NCBI RefSeq assembly: GCF_028993555.1
Contig: NZ_CP118611.1
Coordinates: 614,001 to 678,000 of the forward strand
Direction of reading: 5' to 3'
From: Ensifer adhaerens
GTDB lineage: Bacteria > Pseudomonadota > Alphaproteobacteria > Rhizobiales > Rhizobiaceae
Length of the DNA: 64,000 bases
Part shown: positions 46,531 through 55,837 of the stretch, piece by piece
How positions within the stretch are numbered: position 1 is the first letter of the stretch
Layout of the letters: each line of letters opens with the position of its first letter
Translations under genes and position numbers: made by a program
Notes under the pieces: model-generated
Seen by the model: the letters and a program-made list of their open reading frames with translations, nothing else
What the model was told of the DNA's origin: nothing
Database searches by the model: none

Positions 46531-46865
46531 TCAGGCAGATCTGGTCACAAGCGCTATCGACCCGCCCAGTTTGTCCTGAAGGTAGCCGCCGAAAGCGACG
46601 TCCAGCCAGCCGACGACGTGTCACGCCGTCGCTCAGGCGCCTGTCGACGTCGTAGAACTGCCGCAAGACAGCTGATGGACAGGGTGCATCGCATAGAACG
46701 GCGTCGGGACCGCAGCGCTTTGCCGGTTGCGGGTCCCCGCTAGAAGGCTGGGTCTGAGCGCGCGATTGCTCCTGGCACAAGGAAAAATCCACCGGCAGCG
46801 ATGCCACTCAGTCCCTCGACACGGCGCATTTCGCCAGTAACGTCAGCAAAAAGGGAAACTTGAAA
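46531..46865. other. 335-bp gap without a visible gene
   Basis: Separates the SH3 protein gene and the cupredoxin-like gene. Minus-strand frames here are short, Arg/Pro-rich and lack ribosome sites. No clear hairpin or promoter was found. Confidence 0.4.
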
Positions 46866-47291
46866 ATGCGGTTCACCCGAAACAAGCTAGCAGTGCTTAC
46901 TTTGATCTGTCTGGCGTCGCCTGCGTTTGCCGCGACGACCGTCAGAGTTGTCGAGAGCGGCGAGGCTGGCGGTTCGATGACCCTGACACTTGACCAATCG
47001 ACCATCAAGGCCGGTGAGACGACCTTTGTGGTCCACAACGACGCTATGACAGAAGAGCACGAGATGGTGCTGATCAAGCTGAAATCGGCCGACCAGAAGA
47101 TCGATGTCGTCGCAGCCAAGCATCGCGTCAACGAAAAGCAGCTGAAAAGTCTTGGTGAGGTGTCTGACCTGAAGCCGGGTGCCGATGGCCAGATGAGGGC
47201 CAAGCTTGCGCCAGGCTCCTATGTTTTGCTCTGCAACATCAAGGGACACTTCGAGGCGGGTATGCATGCCATGCTGACGGTCACGAAGTAG
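46866..47291 (+). CDS. Exported cupredoxin-like copper-binding protein
   Basis: A 141-residue periplasmic protein with signal peptide (LAVLTLICLASPAFA) and a cupredoxin-like fold. The likely copper ligands lie in HEMVL near the middle and in LCNIKGHFEAGMHAML near the C-terminus, giving the Cys, His and Met of a type I site. It could carry electrons or bind copper. The TTG at 46860 is an alternative start. A hairpin follows the gene. Confidence 0.75.
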   Translation: MRFTRNKLAVLTLICLASPAFAATTVRVVESGEAGGSMTLTLDQSTIKAGETTFVVHNDAMTEEHEMVLIKLKSADQKIDVVAAKHRVNEKQLKSLGEVSDLKPGADGQMRAKLAPGSYVLLCNIKGHFEAGMHAMLTVTK

Positions 47292-47319
47292 CCGATCGGT
47301 CGGCACGGCAGCCAATAGC

Positions 47320-47349
47320 AACGGCGGTCACCGCAGGGTGGCCGCCGTT
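47320..47349. terminator. Terminator-like hairpin between convergent genes
   Basis: AACGGCGGTC (47320-47329) pairs with GGCCGCCGTT (47340-47349), ten pairs with one G-T wobble and a ten-base loop, between the cupredoxin gene and the ABC ATPase gene. Confidence 0.55.
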
Positions 47350-47452
47350 CGTGCAGTAGGATTGGGTCGGCGGATGTTCTGCGGCGCCTGTACCGATCTC
47401 CGGAAACGAAACGTGCTCGGACACTTCGGCGTTAGCGCGAAGCTGGCCCAAC

Positions 47453-48241
47453 TCAGGCAGGCCTTTCACGTCGCCCGAACGAAAGCAGTTCGCGTGTATA
47501 GGGATCGGCCGGCGAACCGATTACGTCTTTGGTTTTTCCGAACTCGATGACATTGCCGCGCCGCATGACCAGAAGCGTGTCGGAGACGTGCGCCACGACC
47601 TTCAGGTTATGGGTGACGAAGAGCATCGACAGTCCATGTCGTTCCTTCAGATCCGAGAGCAGATTGAGGATCTGCGCCTGCACCGAGACGTCGAGCGCGG
47701 ATGTCGGCTCGTCGAGGATCAGGAGGTTCGGCTCAAGCGCCAACGCACGGGCGATCGCCACGCGCTGCGCCTGGCCACCGGAGAGTTCGCCTGCGCGCCG
47801 GTCGAGGAAATCAGCCGGCAGCCCGCAGTCCGACAGCAGGTTCGCGATCTTCTTGCGCATGGCCGGGCCTTGCCTGCCGCCTTGTGCCAGGATCGGCTCG
47901 GCAAGGATATCGGCGATCGTCAGTCTCGGGCTCAGCGACAGGAACGGGTTCTGCAGCACGACCCCGATCTTCTGGCGTTCGCGGCGCAACGCACTGCCCC
48001 TCAGCGCCAACCAGTCCTGGCCTTCAAGCCGGACCTGACCGCTTTCCACCGGGAGGAGCCGAAGGATGGCGCGCAGGAGGCTTGTCTTGCCGGAACCGCT
48101 TTCGCCGACGATGCCGAGGGTCTCGCCCTTGGCCAAACGGAAGCTCGCACCGTCGACTGCAGGCTTTGGGCGAGCCGCGAAGAGGCCCGCGCGATAGCGG
48201 ATAACGAGGTTATCGACGTCGAGTATCGGGGGCGTGGTCAT
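47453..48241 (-). CDS. Dipeptide/oligopeptide ABC transporter ATPase (OppF/DppF-like)
   Basis: A 262-residue ATPase: Walker A GESGSGKTS, Q-loop in VLQNPFLSLSPR, signature LSGGQAQR, Walker B LLILDEPTSALD and H-loop VTHN. The C-terminal oligopeptide extension is short. The ATG at 48241 overlaps the stop of the partner ATPase by four bases (ATGA). It is the last gene of an eight-gene operon that begins at about 55.8 kb. Confidence 0.88.
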   Translation of the reverse strand: MTTPPILDVDNLVIRYRAGLFAARPKPAVDGASFRLAKGETLGIVGESGSGKTSLLRAILRLLPVESGQVRLEGQDWLALRGSALRRERQKIGVVLQNPFLSLSPRLTIADILAEPILAQGGRQGPAMRKKIANLLSDCGLPADFLDRRAGELSGGQAQRVAIARALALEPNLLILDEPTSALDVSVQAQILNLLSDLKERHGLSMLFVTHNLKVVAHVSDTLLVMRRGNVIEFGKTKDVIGSPADPYTRELLSFGRRERPA

Positions 48242-49191
48242 GCAGCGTGCTCCGGCAGATGGCATAGCCAGCGATGCGCGGCTCGGTTGCGCTCCGGCGG
48301 TGGCGTGTCTGCGCAAACCGGAAGCGCCTGGGGACATCGGGGCGCAAAGGCGCAGCCGGCGATCGCCGAGCGCGGCGCTGGTATGGAGCCCTCGATGGCG
48401 GCAAGCCGTGCGCCGTGCGGTGCGGCGTCGGGCAATGCAGCGAGCAAGGCGCGGGTGTAGGGATGGCCGGGACGTCGCAACACGGCGTCGACCGGGCCGG
48501 TCTCGACGGAGCGGCCTGCATAGAGGACGGTCGCGCGATCGCAAGCCTCGGCGATCACGTCCATATCGTGGGTGATCATCAGCACGGTGAGCCCGCGTTC
48601 CGTCACCAGCTTGCGTAACAAAGCCAAGACTTGCGCGCCCACCGAGACGTCGAGCGCCGTGGTCGGTTCGTCGGCGATCAGGAAGTCGGCGCCGGTCGCC
48701 AGCGCCTGGGCAATGACCACACGCTGCTGCATGCCGCCCGAAAGCTGGTGCGGATAGCTGCACAGCACTTTTTCCGGATCGGGCAGCCCCGTTGCGGCGA
48801 GCAGATCGATCGCCTCTAGCCGACGGGACCGGTGCGGCCGGTCTCGATGGGCGCGGATCACATCGTCCATCTGCGTGGCGATGCTGAGCACGGGATTGAG
48901 GGCGGCGGCCGGATCCTGGGCGATCATTCCGATCCGCCGGCCGCGCAAGCGGACCGCATGCTCCCGAAGGTCCTCGCCGTCGAAATGGAACCGGTCGGCG
49001 ACGATACGAGCGCCCTTCGGGGCAAGGCCGAGTGCCGCCATCCCGGTCATGGTCTTGCCACAGCCGGACTCGCCGATGACGCCGTGGATCTCGCCGCGCT
49101 CGATCTCAAGGCTGACGGCACGCACCGCGTGAACGTCGCCCTCTGATGTCGGGATGCTGACCGAGAGATTGCGGATATCAAGCAGAGGCAC
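48238..49191 (-). CDS. Dipeptide/oligopeptide ABC transporter ATPase (OppD/DppD-like)
   Basis: A 317-residue ATPase: Walker A GESGCGKTM, signature LSGGMQQR, Walker B FLIADEPTTALD and the OppD C-terminal Cys cluster (CAFAPRCPQALPVC) that binds an iron-sulfur cluster in this family. The start is the GTG at 49191, with GGAGG eight bases upstream; it overlaps the permease gene by 14 bases. A frame to 49410 upstream is not coding. Confidence 0.88.
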   Translation of the reverse strand: MPLLDIRNLSVSIPTSEGDVHAVRAVSLEIERGEIHGVIGESGCGKTMTGMAALGLAPKGARIVADRFHFDGEDLREHAVRLRGRRIGMIAQDPAAALNPVLSIATQMDDVIRAHRDRPHRSRRLEAIDLLAATGLPDPEKVLCSYPHQLSGGMQQRVVIAQALATGADFLIADEPTTALDVSVGAQVLALLRKLVTERGLTVLMITHDMDVIAEACDRATVLYAGRSVETGPVDAVLRRPGHPYTRALLAALPDAAPHGARLAAIEGSIPAPRSAIAGCAFAPRCPQALPVCADTPPPERNRAAHRWLCHLPEHAA

Positions 49192-50017
49192 GGTCAGTCC
49201 CTCCCTTGCGGTCGCGCAACGCATCGCCGAGCACGCTGAAGGCGAGCGCGATGACAAAGATTGTGAGGCCCGGCATCGCCGAATACCACCAGCGCGCAGG
49301 GAAGAACTTTCGACCGGCATCGACCATCTGGCCCCAGTCTGCGATCGGCGGCAGCACGCCGAGGCCGAGGAAGGAGAGGGCGGCCGCCGTGAGAAGGGCG
49401 GGCCCGACATCGAGTGCCGCCTGCACCGTCAGCGGCCTGCCGGTCGCCGGCAGGATGTGGCGCAGGATGATGCGCCAATGCGAGACGCCGGAGAGTTGCG
49501 CTGCCTCGACATAGGGCTGCCCGCGCAGCACCAGAACCTCCGCTCGGGCGAGCCGCGCATACCATGGCCACCAGGTGACAGCCACGGCGATGACACTGTT
49601 CAGAAATCCCGGTCCGAGGGCGGCAGCCATCAGCACCGCCAGCAACAGAGCAGGGAAGGCGAGGAAGACGTCGGTACCGCGCATCAGCGCTTCATCGATC
49701 CAGCCGCCGAAGTAGCCGGCAGCAAGGCCGATCGGCAGGCCGATCAGCAACGAGAAGGCGACGATCAGCATGCCGTTCGTCAGCGAAACCCGGGTCCCGT
49801 AGATAATGCGGCTCAGAATGTCGCGGCCAAGATGGTCGGTTCCCAGCCAGTAGTTAGCGGAGGGCGGTGAGAGCTTAGCGGCGACATTGGGGCCGCCGGC
49901 CCCCTGCAAGGGGTAGGGCGCGATCCATGGCGCCAGAAGCGCAACGAGCACGAAGACGAGGATGATGAAAAGTGCGACGGTGCCGGGCCAGCCGAGGCGT
50001 TGGATGAGCTTCTTCAT
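49178..50017 (-). CDS. Dipeptide-type ABC transporter permease (DppC-like)
   Basis: A 279-residue permease with about six membrane helices, an N-terminal region with YPLQGAGGPN and LGTDHLGRDILSRIIYGTRVSL, which is the OppC/DppC signature, and the EAAQLSGVSHWRIILRHILPA loop (written here around ordinary residues). It overlaps the partner permease by four bases. Confidence 0.9.
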   Translation of the reverse strand: MKKLIQRLGWPGTVALFIILVFVLVALLAPWIAPYPLQGAGGPNVAAKLSPPSANYWLGTDHLGRDILSRIIYGTRVSLTNGMLIVAFSLLIGLPIGLAAGYFGGWIDEALMRGTDVFLAFPALLLAVLMAAALGPGFLNSVIAVAVTWWPWYARLARAEVLVLRGQPYVEAAQLSGVSHWRIILRHILPATGRPLTVQAALDVGPALLTAAALSFLGLGVLPPIADWGQMVDAGRKFFPARWWYSAMPGLTIFVIALAFSVLGDALRDRKGGTDRASA

Positions 50018-51036
50018 GACAGCGCCACCCGCGGGTCTACCAGGGCCTGGGTGATGTCGATCAGCAGGTTCATCATGACATAGCAGATGGTCACGACCAT
50101 GGTGACGGCAGCGATGACTGGAAAGTCCTTGGCAAGGATCGCTTCCGATACATACCGACCGAGACCCGGCCAGGCAAAGATGATCTCGATGAGTACCGCG
50201 CCGGTCAGGGCATAGGCGAAGGAGAGGCCGATGACCGTCAGCGCCGGTCCCATCGCATTCGGCAGCGCGTGACCGAAGAGGATACGCGGTTCGGAAAGGC
50301 CAAGGGCGCGGGCAGCAACGATATGCCGGCGCTCGAGGATCTCAATCATCGCCGAGCGGGTCAGCCGCATGGCGACGCCGGCGGGGTAGGACGCGAGCGT
50401 CAAAGCCGGCAGGATCAAATGCGTCATAGCGTCGCCGAATGCGTCGAGGCGACCGGCGATGAGCGCGTCGATCAAGTTGAAACCGGTCACCATCGGCAGC
50501 GGTGTTGAGATCGCGATTTCTCTCGAAAGTCGCCCGGAGAGCGGCAGGATGCCCAGCCATTGCGCAAAGATGAGCTGCAGGATCATGGCCAGGAAAAAGG
50601 TCGGCATGGCGACGGCCGCGATCGAGCCGAAACTGCAGAACCTGTCGGCCCAACCACCTTGCCGTGCCGCGGCGATGACGCCAAATGGAATGCCGATCAG
50701 CAGCGCAAGGCCGGTTGAAAAGATGGCGAGCTCCAGGGTGGCCGGAAGATAGGCCCTGAGATCGTCTGAGATAAGACGCCTGGACTTGTAGGAGATGCCG
50801 AAATCGGCAGAGGCCATGGCACCGGCGAACGTTGCGAAGCGGGCAGGAAGTGGCGCGTCGAGATTGAGTTCCTGGCGCGCCTTCTCGATTTGCTCGGCCG
50901 TGGGACGCGGGCCCGCATAAAGGGCTGCGGGGTCCGACGGAACGACCTGTGCCACCACGAAGACCAGGAAGGTCACGCCCACCAACACGAAGGCGGAGAG
51001 AAACGTGCGGCGCAGGATGTAGCGTAGAAGTTCCAT
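50014..51036 (-). CDS. Dipeptide-type ABC transporter permease (DppB-like)
   Basis: A 340-residue permease with six membrane helices, the OppB/DppB features VVPSDPAALYAGPRPT and RLTRSAMIEIL, and the loop AARALGLSEPRILFGHALPNA. It follows the binding-protein gene by 17 bp and overlaps DppC. Confidence 0.9.
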   Translation of the reverse strand: MELLRYILRRTFLSAFVLVGVTFLVFVVAQVVPSDPAALYAGPRPTAEQIEKARQELNLDAPLPARFATFAGAMASADFGISYKSRRLISDDLRAYLPATLELAIFSTGLALLIGIPFGVIAAARQGGWADRFCSFGSIAAVAMPTFFLAMILQLIFAQWLGILPLSGRLSREIAISTPLPMVTGFNLIDALIAGRLDAFGDAMTHLILPALTLASYPAGVAMRLTRSAMIEILERRHIVAARALGLSEPRILFGHALPNAMGPALTVIGLSFAYALTGAVLIEIIFAWPGLGRYVSEAILAKDFPVIAAVTMVVTICYVMMNLLIDITQALVDPRVALS

Positions 51037-51053
51037 CAGACCCCCCGCGTGCC

Positions 51054-52619
51054 CTACCGGCTCAGATCGTTGACAAAGGCGATGTGACCGTAGGCCGGAT
51101 TGTCGGCGTAGCCCTTGATGTCGGCGCGGATGATGTGGACGTTCGGTTGGTCGAGCATGAAGATGGCTGCAGCATCCTCGATGATCTTGCGTTGCGCCTC
51201 GATAAACAGCGCCTCGGCGCGCGGGCGATCCGTGCCCGAGAGCTTCGCCGCTTCATCGATCTTGGCGTCCACCTCTGGATTGGAATAGTAGCCGAGATTG
51301 AAGTTCGGCTTCTCTTCGCTGTGGAACAGGTTGAAGAGGTAGTCGTAGGGGGTGACGAAGGTTGGCCACCAGAACATGACGAAAATGTCCTGCGCCGCTT
51401 CTGGGTTCGATTTGCCGAGCTGCCATTGCGCTTCCCATGCCATCGGCTGGAGTTTCAGCGTGATGCCGAGCGTCTCCAGATTGGCCTTCCAGAGTTCGCC
51501 TGCAACTGCCTCGATCGCCTGGGACGTGGAATAGGTCATGACCAGTTCCAGGCCGGGCTCGACGCCCTCTTCGGCAAGCAGTGCCTTTGCCGCTTCCAGA
51601 TCGGTCTTCGGGATGGGCGCATTGGCATCGTGGCCCCAGATGCCGGCCGGGACGACGCCCTTGGCGCGGGTGCCAAACCCGCTCGTTCCCGCGGAAATCA
51701 CGTCGTCATAGGGAAAGGCGAGCGACAGGGCTTGACGCACCTTGACCTTGTCGAGCGGCGCCCGCTTGACATTGTAGAGGCCGAACAGCGTTTCGAACGA
51801 AGGGTTCACGACCACGTTCAGATCGGGATTGGACTTCAACGCCTCGAGATTTTCGTAAGGGAGGCTGTAGGTCCAGTCGGCCTGGCCGCTCTCGATCATG
51901 TTTTGAGCGAGCGTCGCATCCTCGACGATCTCGAACGAGATCGTCTGGAAGGCGCCGTCTGGCACCTTGCCCCAATAGCCTTCGGCCCGGTCGAGAACGG
52001 CGCGCTGGCCGGGCTCATAGCGCGAAACCTTGAACGCCCCGGTCCCTGCATCGTTGCCGGCGTTGAACCAGGTGGTTTCCTTGTCGTGCGAGGAAGGGGC
52101 ATAGATCCAGGCGGCGAAGCCGGCCGACGCGATAAGGTCCAGTGGCTGCGGCTCGGAGAGCAGGAAGACCACTTTCAGAGGTTCCGGCGTTTCGATGGAG
52201 GAGACCGGGCCCCAGATGAAGGACGCGCCGCCGCCGATCTTCTTCGTCCGCTCGATCGAGCCCTTCACCGCCTGCGAGGTCAGCGGCGTGCCGTCGTGGA
52301 ACTTCACGCCTTCACGAAGCGTGAAGGTCCAGGTCTTGCCGTCGGCGCTCACCTCCCAGGAGGTGGCGAGCAGGGGGTCGATCCTCGCTTCGGCCTTGTC
52401 GGTCGCGGGAATGTAGCGCGTCAATCCCTCGTAGACATTGGCGAGCACTGCACCATCGTTGGAAAACGAGGTGGCCGGATCAAGGTCCGGGAAGCTCGTC
52501 GGATAGGCGAGCGTGAAGATGCTGCTGGTGCCCTCAGCCATGGCAAAATTCCAATGCGATGCGGCGGCTGTAGCGAGAGCAGTGAGGGCGGCGGTTTTCA
52601 AGAAATTGCGGCGGTTCAT
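51054..52619 (-). CDS. Family 5 ABC substrate-binding protein (DppA-like)
   Basis: A 521-residue exported binding protein of the SBP_bac_5 family with an N-terminal RRNFLKTAA motif typical of Tat export and a signal ending near ASHWNFAMA. Family stretches include FTLREGVKFHDGTPLTSQAVK and VRQALSLAFPYDDVI. It captures peptides or other polar ligands, which in this operon may be a hydantoin- or thiohydantoin-like compound. The ligand is inference. Confidence 0.88.
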   Translation of the reverse strand: MNRRNFLKTAALTALATAAASHWNFAMAEGTSSIFTLAYPTSFPDLDPATSFSNDGAVLANVYEGLTRYIPATDKAEARIDPLLATSWEVSADGKTWTFTLREGVKFHDGTPLTSQAVKGSIERTKKIGGGASFIWGPVSSIETPEPLKVVFLLSEPQPLDLIASAGFAAWIYAPSSHDKETTWFNAGNDAGTGAFKVSRYEPGQRAVLDRAEGYWGKVPDGAFQTISFEIVEDATLAQNMIESGQADWTYSLPYENLEALKSNPDLNVVVNPSFETLFGLYNVKRAPLDKVKVRQALSLAFPYDDVISAGTSGFGTRAKGVVPAGIWGHDANAPIPKTDLEAAKALLAEEGVEPGLELVMTYSTSQAIEAVAGELWKANLETLGITLKLQPMAWEAQWQLGKSNPEAAQDIFVMFWWPTFVTPYDYLFNLFHSEEKPNFNLGYYSNPEVDAKIDEAAKLSGTDRPRAEALFIEAQRKIIEDAAAIFMLDQPNVHIIRADIKGYADNPAYGHIAFVNDLSR

Positions 52620-52655
52620 GTCGGGCTCCCAATCGAGTTCTGGAGGGGCGGACGC

Positions 52656-53777
52656 TTAGGCGTCTTCTTTGTAATGGGGTACGGCAGGCGCATCCGCAGA
52701 CACGCCCATCGGCACGAAGTCGAAATCGTAACCAAAGGCACGCGGGCCGACGGAGGCGAGCGCGATCTCGCTGCGCAGCAGCACCGGTGCAGGCATGGAC
52801 AGCACGTCGATGCGCAGGCCGTAGCGCAGCTCTTCCGTGCCGATCGCCCGACCGGTTTCCGAATCCACGATGCAGATCAGGTCCGGAACCATGGTGATGA
52901 TCTCGTCGCCTTCGCGCGCGATCAGGTATTCGTTCTGGATGTCGACGGTGAGCGTGCGGCCTGCGTCTGCGTCGAGGCCCGCAACGGTGAGCTTGCCGCG
53001 AGTGAACCCCGCCATGACGCGGCGGCTGATATCGGTCACCTTGCCACGCATCAGGCGCACGCCGCCGGATTGCTTCAGGATGGCTTCGACCGGGTCCTCC
53101 TTGGCCGCCCGCGCGTTCATCACCGCATCCCCGAGGCTCCAGGCCTGGCTGGTGGTGTGGGGCACGCCGAAACGGCGCACGAATTCGCCCGACATCGGCG
53201 CCGTCGTCATCAGCGCCGTGCATCCCATGGCAATGGTGCTGGCCCGCAGCAGCTTCTCCAGCATCTTCGGCGTCGTCGCGTCGGTGACGACAAGCACGTT
53301 GCCGTCGGCGTCTGCAAGGGCCGCCGGCTGCACGGCCTGGCCGTGGATGAAGAAGGTCGTCATCTGCACTTCCGGGAAGGCCCGGCCCATGCCGTCGGCA
53401 TCCACCACAGGCAGGTCGACCATCGCTGCCGTCAGCATCGGCGCAATACCGTTGCCGCCGCCGACTTCGTCGCCGAGCAGCGCATCGACCTTGCGGCCGA
53501 GATGCCGCTCGAGCGCGTTCAGAAGCCGGACGCCCTCGCTGCCTTCGGGGATCTTTTCGATACCCACCGTCGGGGCGCCGATACCGCCGAGACCCAGGAT
53601 CTGGGCATCCGGCGCCATGTCGGCCGGGCGCACCATGCGAATGCGCTTGCCTTCACGCAGGAGCGCCTTGGCGCGCAGCAGGCCGTGATAGGTGCTGCCG
53701 CCGCCGCCGGTTCCCAGAATGCCGCAGCCGATGGCGATGCGATCGATATCCGCTTCGCTGAGCGTCCAGTACTTCAT
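52656..53777 (-). CDS. DUF917 protein (S-methyl-thiohydantoin desulfurase family)
   Basis: A 373-residue cytoplasmic protein of the DUF917 family, with the conserved GCGILGTGGGGSTY near the N-terminus and further Gly-rich blocks such as LGGIGAPTVGIEK. Family knowledge: DUF917 has been reclassified around S-methyl-thiohydantoin desulfurase, and members are found beside hydantoinase-like proteins. It overlaps the hydantoinase gene by four bases, indicating tight coupling. A role in opening or desulfurising a hydantoin-type ring is inferred. Confidence 0.8.
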   Translation of the reverse strand: MKYWTLSEADIDRIAIGCGILGTGGGGSTYHGLLRAKALLREGKRIRMVRPADMAPDAQILGLGGIGAPTVGIEKIPEGSEGVRLLNALERHLGRKVDALLGDEVGGGNGIAPMLTAAMVDLPVVDADGMGRAFPEVQMTTFFIHGQAVQPAALADADGNVLVVTDATTPKMLEKLLRASTIAMGCTALMTTAPMSGEFVRRFGVPHTTSQAWSLGDAVMNARAAKEDPVEAILKQSGGVRLMRGKVTDISRRVMAGFTRGKLTVAGLDADAGRTLTVDIQNEYLIAREGDEIITMVPDLICIVDSETGRAIGTEELRYGLRIDVLSMPAPVLLRSEIALASVGPRAFGYDFDFVPMGVSADAPAVPHYKEDA

Positions 53778-55318
53778 GCCCGCAACTCCCCAATCACTTT
53801 CGCGGCGACGCGAACGGCATTGCCGGGCAGGTAAGCCAGCGGCGTTTCCTCAATTTCGGCAAGGGTAGTCGTATCGGCATCCGCGCCGGCTTCGACGGCG
53901 CGTGCCCGTGCCTCGGCGACGATGGATTCCAGTGCGATTTCCCGCGTGGTGCCTTCCAGCGAAACCACGCTGTCCACCTCGCCGGACACCTGCGCGATTG
54001 CCGCGCCGATGGCGTTGGCAGAGCCGAAATGATCAGGCTTCAGCGAAACGGAGGTTCCGTCGAGCAGCCCCTCGACCAGCACCGAACCGCCACCGACAAG
54101 AATGGCGGGGATCGGATCGGCGCTTGGCTTCATGCGGTCGAGCACCGTCTCGATGCTGGCCTTCATCTGCGCCAGCATCTGCTGCGCAAATTCCGGCGTG
54201 ATGCGGCTGAGGCGGCCGCGCTCGCCAAGGTCGACGAGGCCTGCAGCAACGGCGATATCGGTCGCCGTCAGCGTGTCGCCGCCGAAGCAGAGGGCCTTTT
54301 CCGGTAGGCGGAAACCGACCGAATCCGGGCCGATTGTCGAAGACGGACCGGGGCGCACGATGCTGCCGCCACCAAGGCCGAAAGAGTAGACGTCTGGAAC
54401 GCGGAAATTGGTCGGCACGCCGCCGATCTCAGCGCCCTCGCTGCGGGTGCGCGGGAAGCCGGCGACCAGCATGCCGATATCGGTGGTGGTGCCGCCGATA
54501 TCGATGACCGCAGCATCGGAGAGCCCGGTCAGAAAGGCCGCACCACGCATGGAGTTGGTCGGTCCGGACGCGATCGTGAAGACCGGATAACGTTCGGCAA
54601 ATTCGGCCGCCATCAGCGTGCCGTCGTTCTGTGTCAGGTAAAGCGGGCAGGTGAGGCCGAGGGCGGCGAAAGCCGCGCGGAAGGCGCCGACCGTCTCGCG
54701 TCCGAGCGTGTGGAGGCTCGCGTTGAGAATGGTTGCATTTTCGCGGGGCAGGAGGCCGGTGCGGCCGACGCGGTGCGACAGGCTGATTGCCGCGCCCGGC
54801 ATTTCCTCGGCAACGATTTCCGCCGCGTCGTTTTCCATTTTCGGGTCGACCAGGGCGAAGACCGAGCAGATCGCGATCGCGGAGATGCCTCGCGCCTGCC
54901 AATCCCGGCACGCCGCGCGGATTGCCAGGTCGTCGAGCGGCGCAATCTCCGAACCGTCATAGTTGACGCCGCCGCCAACCAGGGCAGCACCGCCGTCGAC
55001 AATCGGGCGAAGGGTGTCCGGCCAGTCGATCATGGGCGGCAGCGAACGCGTCGCCGCGCCGCACAGCCTGAGCACGCCGACCTTTTCAAGATGCCGCCCC
55101 TCGACGATGGCATTGAGGAAGTGCGTGGTGCCGATCATCACCGCATTGACCGCGCCGGCAGCAACACCTGCTTCGGCCAACACGGTGCGGATCGCCGCGC
55201 TGACGCCCGACGTCACATCCGCGGTGGTCGAGGATTTTACCGTGGCCAGAACCTCGGCGCCGCGCAGCAGCGCCGCGTCCGTATTGGTTCCGCCGACATC
55301 CACTCCAATACGAAGCAT
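53774..55318 (-). CDS. Hydantoinase/oxoprolinase family protein (HyuA-type, short)
   Basis: A 514-residue protein with the ASKHA-like DVGGTNTDAALL at 7-18 and DIGGTTTDIGML in the middle. It is the short form commonly paired with DUF917 and lacks the C-terminal extension of full HyuA proteins. It would use ATP to hydrolyse a cyclic amide such as hydantoin or 5-oxoproline analogues. It is four bases downstream of the Lrp gene. Confidence 0.83.
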   Translation of the reverse strand: MLRIGVDVGGTNTDAALLRGAEVLATVKSSTTADVTSGVSAAIRTVLAEAGVAAGAVNAVMIGTTHFLNAIVEGRHLEKVGVLRLCGAATRSLPPMIDWPDTLRPIVDGGAALVGGGVNYDGSEIAPLDDLAIRAACRDWQARGISAIAICSVFALVDPKMENDAAEIVAEEMPGAAISLSHRVGRTGLLPRENATILNASLHTLGRETVGAFRAAFAALGLTCPLYLTQNDGTLMAAEFAERYPVFTIASGPTNSMRGAAFLTGLSDAAVIDIGGTTTDIGMLVAGFPRTRSEGAEIGGVPTNFRVPDVYSFGLGGGSIVRPGPSSTIGPDSVGFRLPEKALCFGGDTLTATDIAVAAGLVDLGERGRLSRITPEFAQQMLAQMKASIETVLDRMKPSADPIPAILVGGGSVLVEGLLDGTSVSLKPDHFGSANAIGAAIAQVSGEVDSVVSLEGTTREIALESIVAEARARAVEAGADADTTTLAEIEETPLAYLPGNAVRVAAKVIGELRA

Positions 55319-55321
55319 GGT

Positions 55322-55837
55322 TTATCCCTTTTTCTTGCCGCCGAGGTCCGTACCGCGGCTGATCGCGGTCGTCCTCGTGCCGAATACCTTGTAGAGGCGC
55401 AGCACGACCGAGCTCGTAACGCGCTTGACGCCTGGCAGTTTGCCCAGCTCCTGATCGATGAATTCGAGCAATGCCGCGTGGTTGGCAACGAACAGCGAAG
55501 CGCTGAGGTTCGCCGTGCCGCTCGTGGCGGCGAGGTAGCCGATCTCGTCATACTCGGCGAGCAGGATGGCGACCGCCTCCTGCTTGCCGGGCTCGACCTC
55601 GATCAGAAGCTCGACCTGTACGTCGCGTCCGAGCGCGACTGGATCAGGAATGGCGCCAATGACGATCATCTTTTCCTGCAGCAAGCCGGCGATGCGGTTG
55701 CGGATCGTGCGCTCCGAGACGCTGCCGATCCGGCCGGCGATCTCGGCGGCCGAAAGGCGCCCGTCTTCGGAAAGATAACGGATAATCTCTCGGTCCAGAT
55801 CATCGACGAGGTAGCGTTGGGTCATCACCGTTTCCAT
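55322..55837 (-). CDS. Lrp/AsnC family regulator
   Basis: A 171-residue regulator with an N-terminal helix-turn-helix (DREIIRYLSEDGRLSAAEIAGRIGSVSERTIRNRI, interrupted here) and an AsnC/RAM effector domain. It opens the eight-gene operon and is preceded by three copies of CCGAAwCGG, so autoregulation is likely. ATG 55837 has AAGG five bases upstream; ATG 55825 is an alternative. An amino acid effector is expected. Confidence 0.85.
   Translation of the reverse strand: METVMTQRYLVDDLDREIIRYLSEDGRLSAAEIAGRIGSVSERTIRNRIAGLLQEKMIVIGAIPDPVALGRDVQVELLIEVEPGKQEAVAILLAEYDEIGYLAATSGTANLSASLFVANHAALLEFIDQELGKLPGVKRVTSSVVLRLYKVFGTRTTAISRGTDLGGKKKG

Noticed and set aside
48242..48763. Upstream extension of the OppF-like ATPase frame to 48763
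   Set aside because: The extra 174 codons lie inside the OppD-like gene in another frame and are Arg-rich; ATG 48241 with a four-base overlap is the standard arrangement.
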